Source: Cavia porcellus
Lineage: Eukaryota; Chordata; Mammalia; Rodentia; Caviidae
Length of the DNA: 64,000 nucleotides
Assembly: GCF_034190915.1 (NCBI RefSeq)
Contig: NW_026947501.1
Location: 2,418,001-2,482,000 of the forward strand
Direction: 5' to 3'
Both the position numbers and the translations under genes were made by a program. This document shows positions 21,501-33,200 of this stretch, one piece after another (positions within the stretch are counted from its first letter, which is position 1; each line of letters starts with the position of its first letter). The notes under the pieces were generated by a model that made no database searches, was not told where the DNA came from, and worked only from the letters and a program-made list of their open reading frames with translations.

Positions 21501-24500
21501 GGTTAGGGTTAGCGTCAATTTGAGGGTTATTGTTTAGGGTTAGTGTTATGGTTAGGTTTAGAGTTTAGTATTAGTGTTAGGTTTAGTTTTAGGGTTAGAG
21601 TTAGGTTTAGGGTTAGGGTTAGTGTAAGGATTAGGGTTAGGGTTAGGGTTAGGGTTAATGTTAGGATTAGAGTTAGGTTTAGGTTTAGGATTAGGTTTAG
21701 CATAAGGATCCGAGATTAAGTTTAGGTTTAGAGTTATGGTTTGGGTAACATTTAAGGGAATGGGTTAGGGTTAATGTTAGTGTTAGGGTTAGGGATTAAG
21801 GTTAGTGTTTTAGTTATTGTTATTGTTTGGGTTAGGGTTAGTGTTAGGGTTAGGGTTAGAGTTTAGAGTTAAGGTTACAGTTCAAGTTAGGGTTAGGGTT
21901 AGAGGCTAGGGTTAGGGTTACGGTTAAGGTTAGAGATAGGGTTATTGTTAGGTTTAGTGGTAGGGTTAGAGGTTAGTGTTAGTTTAAGTGTTAGGATTAT
22001 GTTTAGTGTTGTCTTAGGCTTAGGTTTAGGGTTAGGGATAGGTTTGGGTTAGAGTTAAAGTTTAGTGTAAGGGTTATTGTTAGGGTTAGTGTTAGAGGTC
22101 AGGGTTAGGGTTAGTGTTACGATTAGGGTTACCGTTAGGGATTAGGGTTAGGTTTAGCATTATGGTTAGGGTAAAGTTAGGGTTAGGCTTAGGGTTAGGG
22201 TTTAGGGTTAGGGTTAGTTTTAGGGTTACGGTTACGTTTGGGTTAGCTGTTAGTGTTAGGGGTTAGGATTAGTGTTAGGGTTAGTGTTAGGGTTCGGGTC
22301 AGAGTTTAGTGTTAGGTTTAGGGTTAGGTTTAGTGTTAGGGTTAGGTTTAGGGTTAGTGTTAGGGTTAGGTTTAGGGTTAGGGTTAGGGTTACAGTTAGA
22401 GGGTTACAGTTAGAATTAGAGTTAGAGGTTAAAGTTATGGTTAGGGTTAATGTTAGGGTTAGAGTTAGGGTTAGTTTTAGGTGTGGGGTTAGGTTTAGTG
22501 TTAATGTTAGGATTAGGGGTTATGGTTATTGTTAGGGTTAGTGTTAGGGTTAGGGTTAGTGTTAGTCTTACGCTTAGGTTTAAAGATTATTGTTAGTGTT
22601 CAGGTTAGGGGTAGGGTTAGGATTAGATTTAGGTTTAGGGTTAGGTTTAGGGTTAGAGTTACTGTTAGGGTTAGTGTTAGGTTTATGCTGGAGCTTAGGT
22701 GTTATGGTTAGCGGTTATGGATTAGGATTAGGGTTAGGGTTGGAGTTAGACAGGCTTAGACCTGGGTTAGGTGTAGTGTGAGGGTTACTGTTAACTTTAT
22801 GTTAGGGTTTGGGTTAGGGTTAGGGTTAGGGGTTAGGGTTAAGGTTAGTGTTAGTGTTAGCGTTAGGGTTAGGGTTAGGGTTAGGTTTAGGTATTAATGT
22901 TAGTGTTAGTGTTAAGGTTAGTTTTAGGGTTAGGGTTAGGGTTAGGTTTAGTCCCAGGTTTAGGTTTAGCATTAGGGTTAGGGTAGTGTTAGCATAAGTA
23001 TTAGAGATTACGGTTAGGTTTAGGTTTAGTGTTAGGGTTAGGTTTAAGGGTAGCAGTTAAGTTTAGTTTTAGTGTAAGTGTTATGGATTAGGGTTAGGGT
23101 TTGCGTTAGTGTTTGCATTAGGGTTAGGGTTTGTGTTAGGGTTAGTGTTAGCGATTAGGGTTTGGGTTAGTGTTAGGGATAGGGTTAAGTTTAGGGCTAA
23201 GTTGAGGGTTAGGCATCGGGTTAGGTTCAGGTTTAGTGTTAGAATTAGGGTTACAGTTCAGGGCAAAGGTTAGGGTTAGGATTAGGGTTAGGGTTATGGT
23301 TAGGATTTAGGGTTAGGTTTAGTGTTAGGGTTATGGTTATGGTTAGGGTTAGGGTTAACATTAGGCTTAGTGTTAGTGTTAGAGGTTAGGGATAGGGCTA
23401 ATGTTAGGGGTAGGGTTAGGGTTAGTATAGGGTTTAGGGTTATGTTTAGGGTTAGTGTTAGCGTTAAGCTTAGTTTTAGAGTTAGTGTTTAGGGTTAGGG
23501 CTAGTGTTAGGGTTAGGTTTAGGGTTAGGGTTAGGGTTTAGGGTGAGGGTTACGTTAGGGTTCTGTTTAGGGTTATGGTTAGGGTTCAGGTTATGGTTAG
23601 GGTTTGGGTTAGAGTTAAGGTTAGGTTTAGTGTTATGTTTAGGGTTAATTTTAGGGTTAGGGTTAGAGTTAAGCTTAGGGTTAGTGTTACTGTTAGGGTT
23701 AGGGTTAGAGTTTAGTGTTAGATTAGTGTTAGTGTTAGGGTTCGGGTTAGGTTTATAGTTAGGGTTAGGTTTTGGGTTAGGGTTAGTGTTAGGGATAGGG
23801 TTAGGGTTACATTTGCAGTGTTAGGTTTAGAATTTTGGTTAGAGGTTCGGGTTATGGTTAGGGTTAAGGTTAGGGTTAGAGTTAGGGTTAGGGTTAGTGT
23901 TAACGTTAGGGCTATGGTTAAGTGTTAGGATTAGTGTTAGGGTTAGGGTTAGGGTTAGGGATTAGGGTTAGTGTTAGTGTTAGCTTAGGGTTAAGATTAG
24001 GTTTTGTGTTATGAGTTAGAGTTAGCGTTAGTGTCAGCGTTAGCATTAGGGTTAGGGTAAGGGTGAGGGTTAGTGTTACGGTTAGGGTTAGAGTTTACTG
24101 TTTGTTTTAGGTTTAGGTTTAGGTTTAGGATAAGGGTTAGAGTTAGGTTTAAGGTTAGGGTTAGAGTTAGATTTGGGGATTAAACTTAGTGTTAGTGGTA
24201 TGGTAAGTGTTAGGGTTAGGGTTAGGGTTAGGGTTAGGGTTAGGCTTAGCATACGCATCCCAGATTAAGGTTAGGTTTAGGGTTAGGGTTAGGCTTTGGG
24301 TTATGGGTTAGAGTTAGGGTTAGGGTTAGTGTTAGCGTCATGTTGAGGTTTAGTTTTATGGTTAGTGTTATGGTTAGGGTTAGAGTTTAGTGGTAGTGTT
24401 AGGTTTAGGTTTAGGGCTAGGGTTAGCTTTACTATTAGAGGTAGGGTTAGGGTTAGCATAAGGATTCGGGTTAGGGTTAAGGTTAGGTTTGGGCACTAAG

Positions 24501-27400
24501 TTTAGTGTTTTGTTAGGGGAAGCATTAGGGTTAGGTTTAGGGTTAGTGTTAGGGTTAGGCCTAGCATAAGGATCTGGGATTAGGGTTAGGTTTAGGTTTA
24601 GGGTTTGGGTTAGCTTTAAGGGTATGTGTTAGGGTTAGGGTTAGTGTTAGGGTTAGGGATTAGGGTTAGTGTTAGTGTTACGGTGAGGGTAAGAGGTTAG
24701 AGTCAAGATTAGGGTTAGAGTTAGGGTTAGGGTTAGGGTTATTTTTATGGTTAGAGGTTAGGGTTACGGTTAGAGTTAGGGTTAGGGTTACAGGTTAGAG
24801 TTAGGTTTACGGTTAAGGTTAGAGTTAGGGTTAGTGTTAGGGTTAGTGGTACGGTTAGAGGTTAGTGTTAGTGTAAGTGTTAGGATTATGGTTAGTGTTA
24901 GTGTTATGCTTAGGTTTAGGGTTAGGGATAGGTTTGGGTTAGAGTTAGAGTTTAGTGTAAGGTTTAGGGTTAGGGTTAGTGTTAGAGGTCAGGTTTATGG
25001 TTAGAGTTAGTGTTAGGGTTATGGTTAGGGGTTCAGTTAGGGTTAGGGTTATGGTTACGGTAAAGTTAGGGCTAGGGTTATTGTTAGGGTTAGGGTTTAG
25101 TGTTAGATTTAAGGTTATGGTTAGGGTTAGAGTTAGGTGTTATGGTTAGGGGTTAGGGTTACGTTAGGATTAGGGTTAGAGTTTAGTGTTAGGGTTAGGG
25201 TTAGGGTTTGGGTTAGGTTTAGGGTTACGGTTAGGGTAAGGGTTACAGTTAGAAAATTATGGTTAGAATTAGGGTTACAGGTTAGGGTTATGGTTAGGGT
25301 TAGGATTAGAGTTAGGCTTAGGGTTAGATTTAGTCTTAGGCTTAGGTTTAGAGATTAGTATTTGGGTTCAGGTTAGGATTACAGTTAGGGTTAGGCTTAG
25401 GGTTAGGGTTAGTGTTAGAGTTATTGTTAGGGTTAGTGTTAGGGTTATTGTGGCTGTTAGGTGTTAGTGTTAGGGCTTAAGGGTTAGGATTAGGGTTAGG
25501 TTTAGAGTTAGACAGGTATAGGGCTGGGTTAGGGGTAGCGTGAGTGTTAGTGTTAGCGTTATGTTAGGGTTAGGGTTAGGGTTAAAGATTAGGGTTAAGG
25601 TTAGTGTTAGTGTTAGCGTTAGGGTCAGGGTTAGGATTAGGTTTAGGGATTAAGGTTAGTGTTAGTGTTAGTGTTAGGGTTAGGGTTAGGGTTAGGGTTA
25701 GTGCTAGGTTTAGTTTTAGCCTTAGGGTTATGGTTAGGGTTAGCGTAAGTATTAGAGATTAGGGTTAGCTTTATGTTTAGGTTTAGGTTTAAGGGTAAGG
25801 GTCAAGGTTAGTGTTAGTGTTAGTGTTAGTGTTAGGGATTAGGGTTAGTGTTTGGGTTAGTTTTACGGTTAGGGTAGGGTTGGGGTTAGGCTTAGTGTTA
25901 GGTGTTATGGTTAGGGTTATTGTAAAGGATAGGGTTAAGGTTAGATCTAGGTTGAGGGTTAGGCATTGGGTTAGGGTCAGGTTTAGGGTTAGAGTTAGGG
26001 TGACCGTTAGGGGTAAGGGTTAGAGTTAGGATTAGGGTTAGGGTTAGGGTTAGCATTAGGTTAGGGTTAAGGTGAGGGGTTAGGGTGAGGTTTAGGGTTA
26101 GGGTTAGGTTTAGTGCAAAGGTTATGGTTATGGTTAGGGTTAGGGTTAGCATTAGGCTTAGTGTTAGGGTTAGAGGTTAGGGTTAGGGACAGTGTTAGGG
26201 TTAGGGTTAGTGGTTAGGTTTAGGTTTAGGGTTAGGGTTAGTATTAGTGTTAGGGTTAGGGTTATTGTTGTGGTTAGGTTTAGGGTTAGTGTTAAGCTTA
26301 GTGTTAGTTTTAGAGGTTAGGGTTAGGGCTAGTGTTAGGGTTAGGTTTAGGGTTAGGGTTAGGGCTTAGGGTGAGGGTTACATCAGGGTTCTGTTTAATG
26401 TTACAGTTAGGGTTAGGGTTACAGTTAGGGTTAGGGTTAGGGTTATGGTTAGGGTTAGGGTTAGTGTTAGGGTTAGTTTTAGTGTTAGGATTAGTGTTTG
26501 GGTTAGGGGTTACAGTTAGGGTTAAGGTCAAGGTTAGCGTTAGTTTTAGGGTTAGGGTTAGGGTTAGGATTAGTGTTACGGTTAGGGTTAGAGTTTAGTG
26601 TTAGTGTTAGGTTTAGGGTTAGGATTAGTGTTATTGTTAGGATTAGCGTTAGTGTTCGGATTAGGTTTCGCGTAAGGATTAGGGTTAGGGTTAGGGTTAG
26701 AGTTAGGGTTAGTTTTGAGGATTAATTTTATTGTTAGTGGTATGGTAAGGGATAGGATTAGGGTTAGGGTTAGTATTAGGTTTAGGGATTAGGGTTAGTG
26801 TTTGGGTTAGTGTTAGTGTTAGGATTAGTGTTAGGGTTAGAGTTACAGGTTAGTGTCAAGTTTAATGTTAGAGTTTAGGGTTAAGATTATTGTTAGTGTT
26901 AGAGTTTAGGGTTATGGTTAGAGTTAGGGTTAGGGTTAGGGTTACAGGTTAGGGTTAGGATTAGGGTTAAGGTTAGCGTTAGTGTTAGTGTTAGGGTTAG
27001 GGGTAGAGTTAGAGGTTAGTGTTACTTTAAGGGTTAACGTTATGTTTAGTGTTAGTGTTAGGCTTAGGTTTAGGCTTAGGGATATGTTTGGGTTAGAGTT
27101 AGAGTTTAGTGTAAGGGTTAGGGTTCGGGTTAGAGTTAGAGGTTAGAGTTAGGGTTAGTGTTAGTGTTAGGGTTAGGGTTAGGGTTAGGGATTAGAGTTA
27201 GGGTTATGGTAAGGGTAAATTTAGCGTGAGGGTTAAGTTAGGGTTTAGAGTTAGGTTTAGGTTTAGGGTTATGGCTATGGGTAGGGTAAGTGTTAGGGTT
27301 AGGATTAGGTTTAGTGTTATGTTTAGGGTTTGGGTTAGGCTTATGTTTAGGATTAGGGTTTACGGTTAGGGGTTAGCAGTTAGGGTTATGGTTAGGGTTA
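21501..27400 (+). repeat. Tandem pair, period about 2.76-2.86 kb
   Basis: Three independent word pairs agree: AGGATCCGAG at 21705 against AGGATCTGGG at 24569 (2864 bp); CTGGGTTAGG at 22762 against 25524 (2762 bp); TTCTGTTTA at 23561 against 26389 (2828 bp). The copies are diverged. This whole stretch has a further colinear counterpart at about 47-54 kb. No gene is seen; open frames here are Val-Arg or Leu-Gly runs. Confidence 0.75.
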
Positions 27401-30400
27401 GGGGTTAAGGTTTAGAGTTTAGGGTTAGTTGTTAGGGTTAGTGTTAGGGTTATGGTTATGGTTATGGTTAGGGTTAGGGTTAGTGTTAGGGTTAAGGGTA
27501 GTTTTAGAGGTTAGGGTTAGTGTTAGGAATAGGGTTAGAGTTATGGTTATGGTTAGGGGTTAAGGTTAGGGTTAGTGTTAGGTTTAGGGTTATGGTTATG
27601 GTTACGGTTACGGTTAGGGTAAGGGTTAGGTTTAGTGTTAGGCTTAAGGTGTAGGGTTAGTGTTAAGGTTAGGGTTAAAGTTAGGGTTAGGTTTAGGGTT
27701 TATGGTTAGGGTTAGTGATAGGGTTAAGGTTAGGGTTAGGGTTCGGTTTAGAGATTAGTGTTAGTGTTTGAGTGAATGTTAGGGTTAAGGTTAGGTTTGG
27801 TGTTAGGGTTAGAATTTGGGATTAGGGTTAGGGTTAACTTTCTGTTTAGGGTTAGGGTAGGGTTAGGCTTAGGGTTAGGTTTAGGGATCAGGCTAGTGTT
27901 AGGGTTAGGGTTAGTGTTGCTGTTAGGCATTCGGGTTAGAATTAGGATTAGGGTTAGAGTTAGTGTTAGGGTTAGGGTTAGGGCTAGGGGTTAGCTTTAG
28001 TGTTATGGTTAGGGTTAGAGTTAGTGTTAGGGTTATGTTACGGTTAAAGGTTAGTGTTAGGTTTAGTGGTAGTGGTCTGGTTAGTGTTAGGGTTATGTTT
28101 AAGGTTAAGAGTAGGGTTAGGGTTCAGGTTAGGGTTGGTGTTAGGCTTAGTGTTAAGAATTAGGGTCAGGTTTAGGGTTAGGGTTAGTTTTAGGGTTAAT
28201 ATTAGGCTTAGGGGTAGGTTTAGGCATCGGGTTATTGTCAGGGATAAGTTTAGGTTTAGGATTACCATTAGGGGTTTGGGTTAGGGTTAGGATTAGGGTT
28301 GGGTAGGTTTAGGGTAGGGTTAGTGTTAGGTTTAGTGGTTAGGGTAAGGGTTACGGCTAGCGTTAGGGTTAAGGTCCGGTTAGAGGTTAGGGTTAGGGTT
28401 AGGGATAGGGTTAGAGTTATGGTTATGGTTAGGGTTACAGTTAGGGGTTAGGGTTAGTGTTATGGTAAATGTTAGGGTCAGAGTTACGGTTAGGATTATG
28501 ATTAGCGTGACGATTTGGGTTAGGGTTAGGTTTAGTGTTAAGCTTAGGGATTATGGTTAGTGTTAAGGTTAGGTTTAAAGTTAGGGTTAGGTTTAGGGTT
28601 TAGTGTTAGGGTAAGTGTTAGGGTTAGTGATAGGGTGAAAGTTAGGTTTAGGGTTTGGTTAAGGGATTAGTGTTAGTGTTGAGTTAGTGTTAGTGTTAGG
28701 GTTAGTGTTGGCATTAGAGTTAGGGTTAGCGGTTAGGGTTAGGCTTTAGGGTTAGGATTAGGTTTAGGGTTAGGCTTAGGGTTAGGTTTAGGGATCAGGT
28801 TAGTATTATGGTTAGGGTTAGGGTTAGCATTAAGGTTAGGTTTAGGTTTAGGGATTAAGGTTAGTGGTAGTGTTAGTGTTAGGGTTAGGGTTAGAGTTAG
28901 TGTTAGGCTTAAGGTTAGGGTTAGGGTTAAGGTTAAGTTTAGGGTTAGGGTTAGGGTTATGCTTAGGGTTAGCATAAGGTTTAGAGATTAGGGTTAGATT
29001 TAGTGTTAGGATTTGGGTTAGGTTTAATGGTAGGGTTTAAGGTTAGGGTTCGTGTAAGTGTTTGGGATTAGGGTTAGTGTTTGTGTTAGTGTTAGGGTTA
29101 ATTTTGGGGTAAGGGTTAGTGTTACCCATTAGTGTTAGGGTTAAGGTTAGGGATAGGGTTAAGTTTAGGCTTAGGGTTAGGCATCGGTTTACGGTCAGGG
29201 ATAGGGTTAGGGTTAGATTTAGGGTTAGGTTTAGTGTTAGGTTTAGGGTTAGGGTTAGGGTTAGGGTTAGTGTTAGGGGTTTGGGTTAGCATTAGGATTA
29301 GGGTTGGGTAGGTTTAAGGTACGGTTAGGGGTAGGGTTAGTGTTTAGGATTAGGGTTAGGTTTAGGGCTAGCATTACAGTTAGGGTCCGGTTAGAAGTTA
29401 GGTTTTGGGTTAGTGTTAGGTGAGTGTTAAGGTTAGGGGTTAGGGTGAGGTTTAATTTAGGGTTTGGTTTAGGGTTACGATTAGGGTTAGGATTACGGTT
29501 AGGTTTAGGGTTAGGTTTAGGGTTAAGGTTAAGTTTAGGATTAATGTTAGGCTTAAGGTTTAGGGTTAGGTTTAGGGGTCAGGATTAGTGTAAGTGTTGG
29601 AGCTAGACAGGGTTAGGGTTAGGGTTAGTTTTAGGTTTATCGTAGGGTTAGGATTAGGGTTAGGTTTAGGGTTAGAGTTTAGGGTCAGGGTTGGGGTTAG
29701 GGTTAGTGTTAGGGTTAGGGTTATAGTTAGATTTAGAAGTTAGGGTTAGGGCTAAAGTTAGTGTTAGTGTCAGAGGTTAGTGTTAGGGTTAGGATTAGGA
29801 TTAGGGTTAGGGTTATGGTTAGGGTTATGTTTAGTGTTAGGTTTTAGTGTTAGGGGTTAGGGTTTAGGGTATGGCTTAGGGTTAGTGTTAGGGTTATGGT
29901 TATGGTTATGGTTAGGGTTAGGGTTAGGGTTAGATTTTTCAGGTTAGTGTTATGTTTAGGTTTAGGTTTAAATGTTAGGGTTAGGGATAGGGTTACAGTT
30001 ATGGTTATGATTAGGGTTAGGTTTTGGGGTTAGGGTTAAGATTAGGGTTAGTGTTAGGGTAAGTTTTATGGTTACAGTTTGTGTTATGATTAGGGTGACG
30101 TTTAGGGTTAGGTTTAGGTTTAGTGTTAGGCTTAGGGATTAGGGTTTGTGTTAAGGTTAGTATTAAAGTTAGGGTTAGGTTTAGGGTTTAGGGTTAGGGT
30201 TAGTGTTAGTCTTAGTGATAGGGTTAAGGTTAGGTTTAGGGTTCAGTTTAGGGATTAGTGTTAGTGTTTGAGTTAGTGTTAGGGTTAGGATTAGGGTTGC
30301 GGTTAGTGTTAGGGTTCGGGAATAGGGTTAGGCTTTAGGGTTAGGGTTAGGTTTAGTTTTAGGCTTAGGTTAGGTTTAGGGATCAGGTTAGTGTTAGAGT

Positions 30401-30580
30401 TAGGGTTAGTTTTGCCATTAGGAATTAGGGTTTAGATTAGGATTAGGGTTAGGGTTAGGCTTAGATTTAGGGTTAGGTCTGGGGGTTACCTTTAGTGTTA
30501 TGGTTATGGTTAGGATTAGTGTTTGGGTTAGGGTTATGGTTAGAAGTTAGGGTTAGGTTTAGGTTTAGGGTTATGGTTAG
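27401..30580 (+). repeat. Tandem pair of about 1 kb in degenerate repeat
   Basis: GCATCGG at 28224 and 29181 (957 bp apart) and GGGTAGGTTTA at 28301 and 29306 (1005 bp apart) define two diverged copies. A type-1 module lies at the right (GTTTAATTTA at 29450 and GGAGCTAGACAG at 29599). A related GATAGGTTTAGGGTAGGG word occurs near 55945. No gene is seen. Confidence 0.65.
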
Positions 30581-30584
30581 TGTT

Positions 30585-30742
30585 AGGGTTAGGTTTAGGG
30601 TTAGGAATAGGGTTAGGTTTAGGGTTAAGGTCGGGGTTAGGGTTAGGGTTAGGGTTAGGGGTTAGGGTTAGGTTTAGGGTTAGGAATAGGATTAGGTTTA
30701 GGGTTAAGGTCGGGGTTAGGGTTAGGGTTAGGGATTAGGGTT
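30585..30742 (+). repeat. Direct tandem duplication, 2 x 79 bp
   Basis: GGAATAGG occurs at 30604 and 30683 and AAGGTCGGGG at 30627 and 30706, both exactly 79 bp apart. One difference was noticed (GGAATAGGG against GGAATAGGA). Confidence 0.9.
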
Positions 30743-32300
30743 AGCATTGAGGTTAGGTTTAGGGTTAGTGTTATTGATCGGGTTAGGGTTAGTTTTAGGG
30801 TTAGGGTTAGGGTTAGGGTTAGGCTTTGGCTTAGGGTTAGGTTTAGGTTTAGCGTTGGGCTTAGGGTTAGGGTTAGGTTTAGTGTTAGGGTTAGAGTTAG
30901 GTGTAGAGGTTAGGGTTAGTGTTAGGGTTAAATTTAAGTTTAGGCTTAGTGTTAGGGTTAGTCACAGTTTTAGGGTTAGGATTAGGGTTAGTGTTAGTGT
31001 AAGAGTTAGGGTTTGTTTCAGGGGTTAGAGTTAGGGTTAGGGTTAGGGTTAGTGGTATAGTTAGTTTTAGGGATAGTGGTTAGCTTTAGTTTTATGGTTA
31101 CGGTTAGCGTTAGGGTTAGGATTAGGGTTAGGGTTAGGCTTGGGCTTAGCGTTAGGTTTAGGTTTAGCGTTGGGCTTAGGGTTAGGGTTAGGGTTAGGTT
31201 TAGGGTTAGGGTTAGAGTTAGGTGTAGAGGTTAGGGTTAGAGTTAGGTGTAGAGGTTAGGGTTAGCGTTAGGGTTAAATGTAGGGTTACTCTTAGTGTTA
31301 GGTTTAGTCACAGTTTTTGGGTTAGAATTAGGGTTAGTGTTAGAGTTAGGGTTTGGTTCAGGGGTTAGAGTTAGGGTTAGGGTTAGGGTTAGTGGTATAG
31401 TTAGGGTTAGTGCTAGGGGTTAGCTTTAGTGTTATGGTTACGGTTAACGTTAGGGTTAGGGTTTGGGTTATGGTTAGAGATTAGGGTTAGGTTTAGGTTT
31501 AAGTTCGGGGTTAGGGTTAGGGTTAGGCTTAGGGATTAGGGTTAGCATTGCGGTTAGGCTTAGGGTTAGGGTTATGGATCGGGTTAGGGCTAGTGTTAGG
31601 GTTAGGCTTAGGGTTACGGTTAGGCTTGGGCTTAGGTTTAGGTTTAGGTTTAGTGTTGGGCTTAGTGTTAGGGTTAGGTTTAGGGTTAGGGTTAGATTTA
31701 GGTGTAGAGGTTAGGGTTAGCGTTAGGGTTAAATTTAGGGTTAGGCTTAGTGTTAGGGTTAGTCACAGTCTTAGGTTTAGGATTAGGGTTAGTGTTAGTG
31801 TTAGAGTTAGGGTTTAGTTCAGGGGTTAGAGATAGGGTTAGGAGTAGGGTTAGGGTTAGTGGTATAGTTTGGCTAGGGATTAGCTTTAGTGTTATGGTTA
31901 CGGTTAGAGTTAGGGTTAGGGTTAGGGTTAGGCTTGGGCTTAGGGTTAGGTTTAGGTTTAGCGTTGGGCTTAGGGTTGGGGTTAGGTTTAGGGTTAGGGT
32001 TAGAGTTAGGTGTAGAGGTTAGGGTTAGCATTAGGGTTAAATTTAGGGTTAGGCTTAGTGTTAGGTTTAGTGACAGTTTTAGGGTTAGGATTAGGGTTAG
32101 TGTTAGTGTTAGAGTTAGGGTTAGGGTTAGGGCTAGGGGTTAGCTTTATTGTTATTGTTACGGTTAGCATTAGGGTTAGAGTTAGGGTTAGGGTTAGGGT
32201 TAGGTTTAGTTTTATTCTTTGGGTTATTGTTAGGGTTAGGGTTAGGTTTAGCGTACAAATTAGAGGTTAGGTTTAGGTTAAATGTTAGGATTTTTGTTAG
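30743..32300 (+). repeat. Higher-order block with units of 308-455 bp
   Basis: The word GTCACAG (GTGACAG in the last copy) lies at 30961, 31307, 31762 and 32070, spaced 346, 455 and 308 bp. A GATCGGGTTAGGG word lies near 30776 and 31577, about 801 bp apart, equal to 346 + 455. Each unit also carries AGGTGTAGAGGTTAGGG and a GGGGTTAGCTTTA word. Similarity is high in places. A single relative lies near 57015. Unequal exchange of telomeric hexamers explains the variable unit length. Confidence 0.8.
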
Positions 32301-33200
32301 AGTTAGGGTTAGGTTTAGTGTTAGGGTTAGTGTTAGTGTATGTGTTAGTGTTAGAGTTAAGGTTAGTGTTTGGGTTAGGGTTAGTGTTATGGATTAATGT
32401 TAGCATTAGGGTTATGGATAGGGATAACGTTAGGCTTAGGTTAGGGTTAGGCATTGGGTTAGGGTCAGGGATAGGGTTAGGGTTAGGGTTACCATTAGTT
32501 GTGAGTGTTAGGTTTTGGATTAGCATTAGGGGTCGGCTTATGGTTAGGGTTCGGGTTAGGGTTAGTGGTTAGGGTTAGGGTTAGGTTTAGAGATAGTGTT
32601 AGGGTTAGGATTCAGGTTAGAGGTTAGTGTTAGGTTTAGTGTTATTGTTAGGGTTAGTGTTAGGGGTTATGGTGACGGTGAATTAGGGTTTGGGTTAGGG
32701 ATAATGTTAATATTAGGGTTAGGGTTAGGGTTAGGCTTAGGGTTAGGCTTAGGGTTTGGGTTAGGGTTGGCCTTAGGGTTAGGGTTAGGGCTAGGGTTAG
32801 ATTTAGAGGTTAAGTTTAGCGTTAGGGTTAAGTTTGGGGTTAGCATTAGTGTTAAGGTTAGTGGCAATTTTAACGTTAGTGTTAGGGTTAGGTTTAGGGT
32901 TAGGCTTAGGGACTGGTTTAGGGTTTAGTGTTAGGGTTAGGGTTAGGTTTAGGGTTATGGTTAGGGTTATGTTTAGAGTTGGTTTAAGGTGAGTGTCAGT
33001 GTTAGCGTTTAGTTTTATGTTTATGGTTACGGATAGTGATAGAATTACATTTTATTAGGTTTAGGTTTAGGGTTAGGGTTAGGGTTAGCATAAGAATTAG
33101 TGTTGGGGTGAGGGTTAGGGTTAGAGTTAGGGTTAGGTTTAGGGATTAAGTTTAGTCTTAGTGTTAGGGTTAGGGTTAGAATTGGGGTTAGATTTACTGT
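32301..33200 (+). repeat. Degenerate repeat with GGTGACGGTGAATTA landmark
   Basis: GGTGACGGTGAATTA at 32671 matches GGTGATGGTGAATTA at 57678, 25007 bp away, with similar flanks. A less telomeric AT-rich patch lies at about 33025-33060 (GATAGAATTACATTTTATTA). No gene is seen. Confidence 0.65.
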
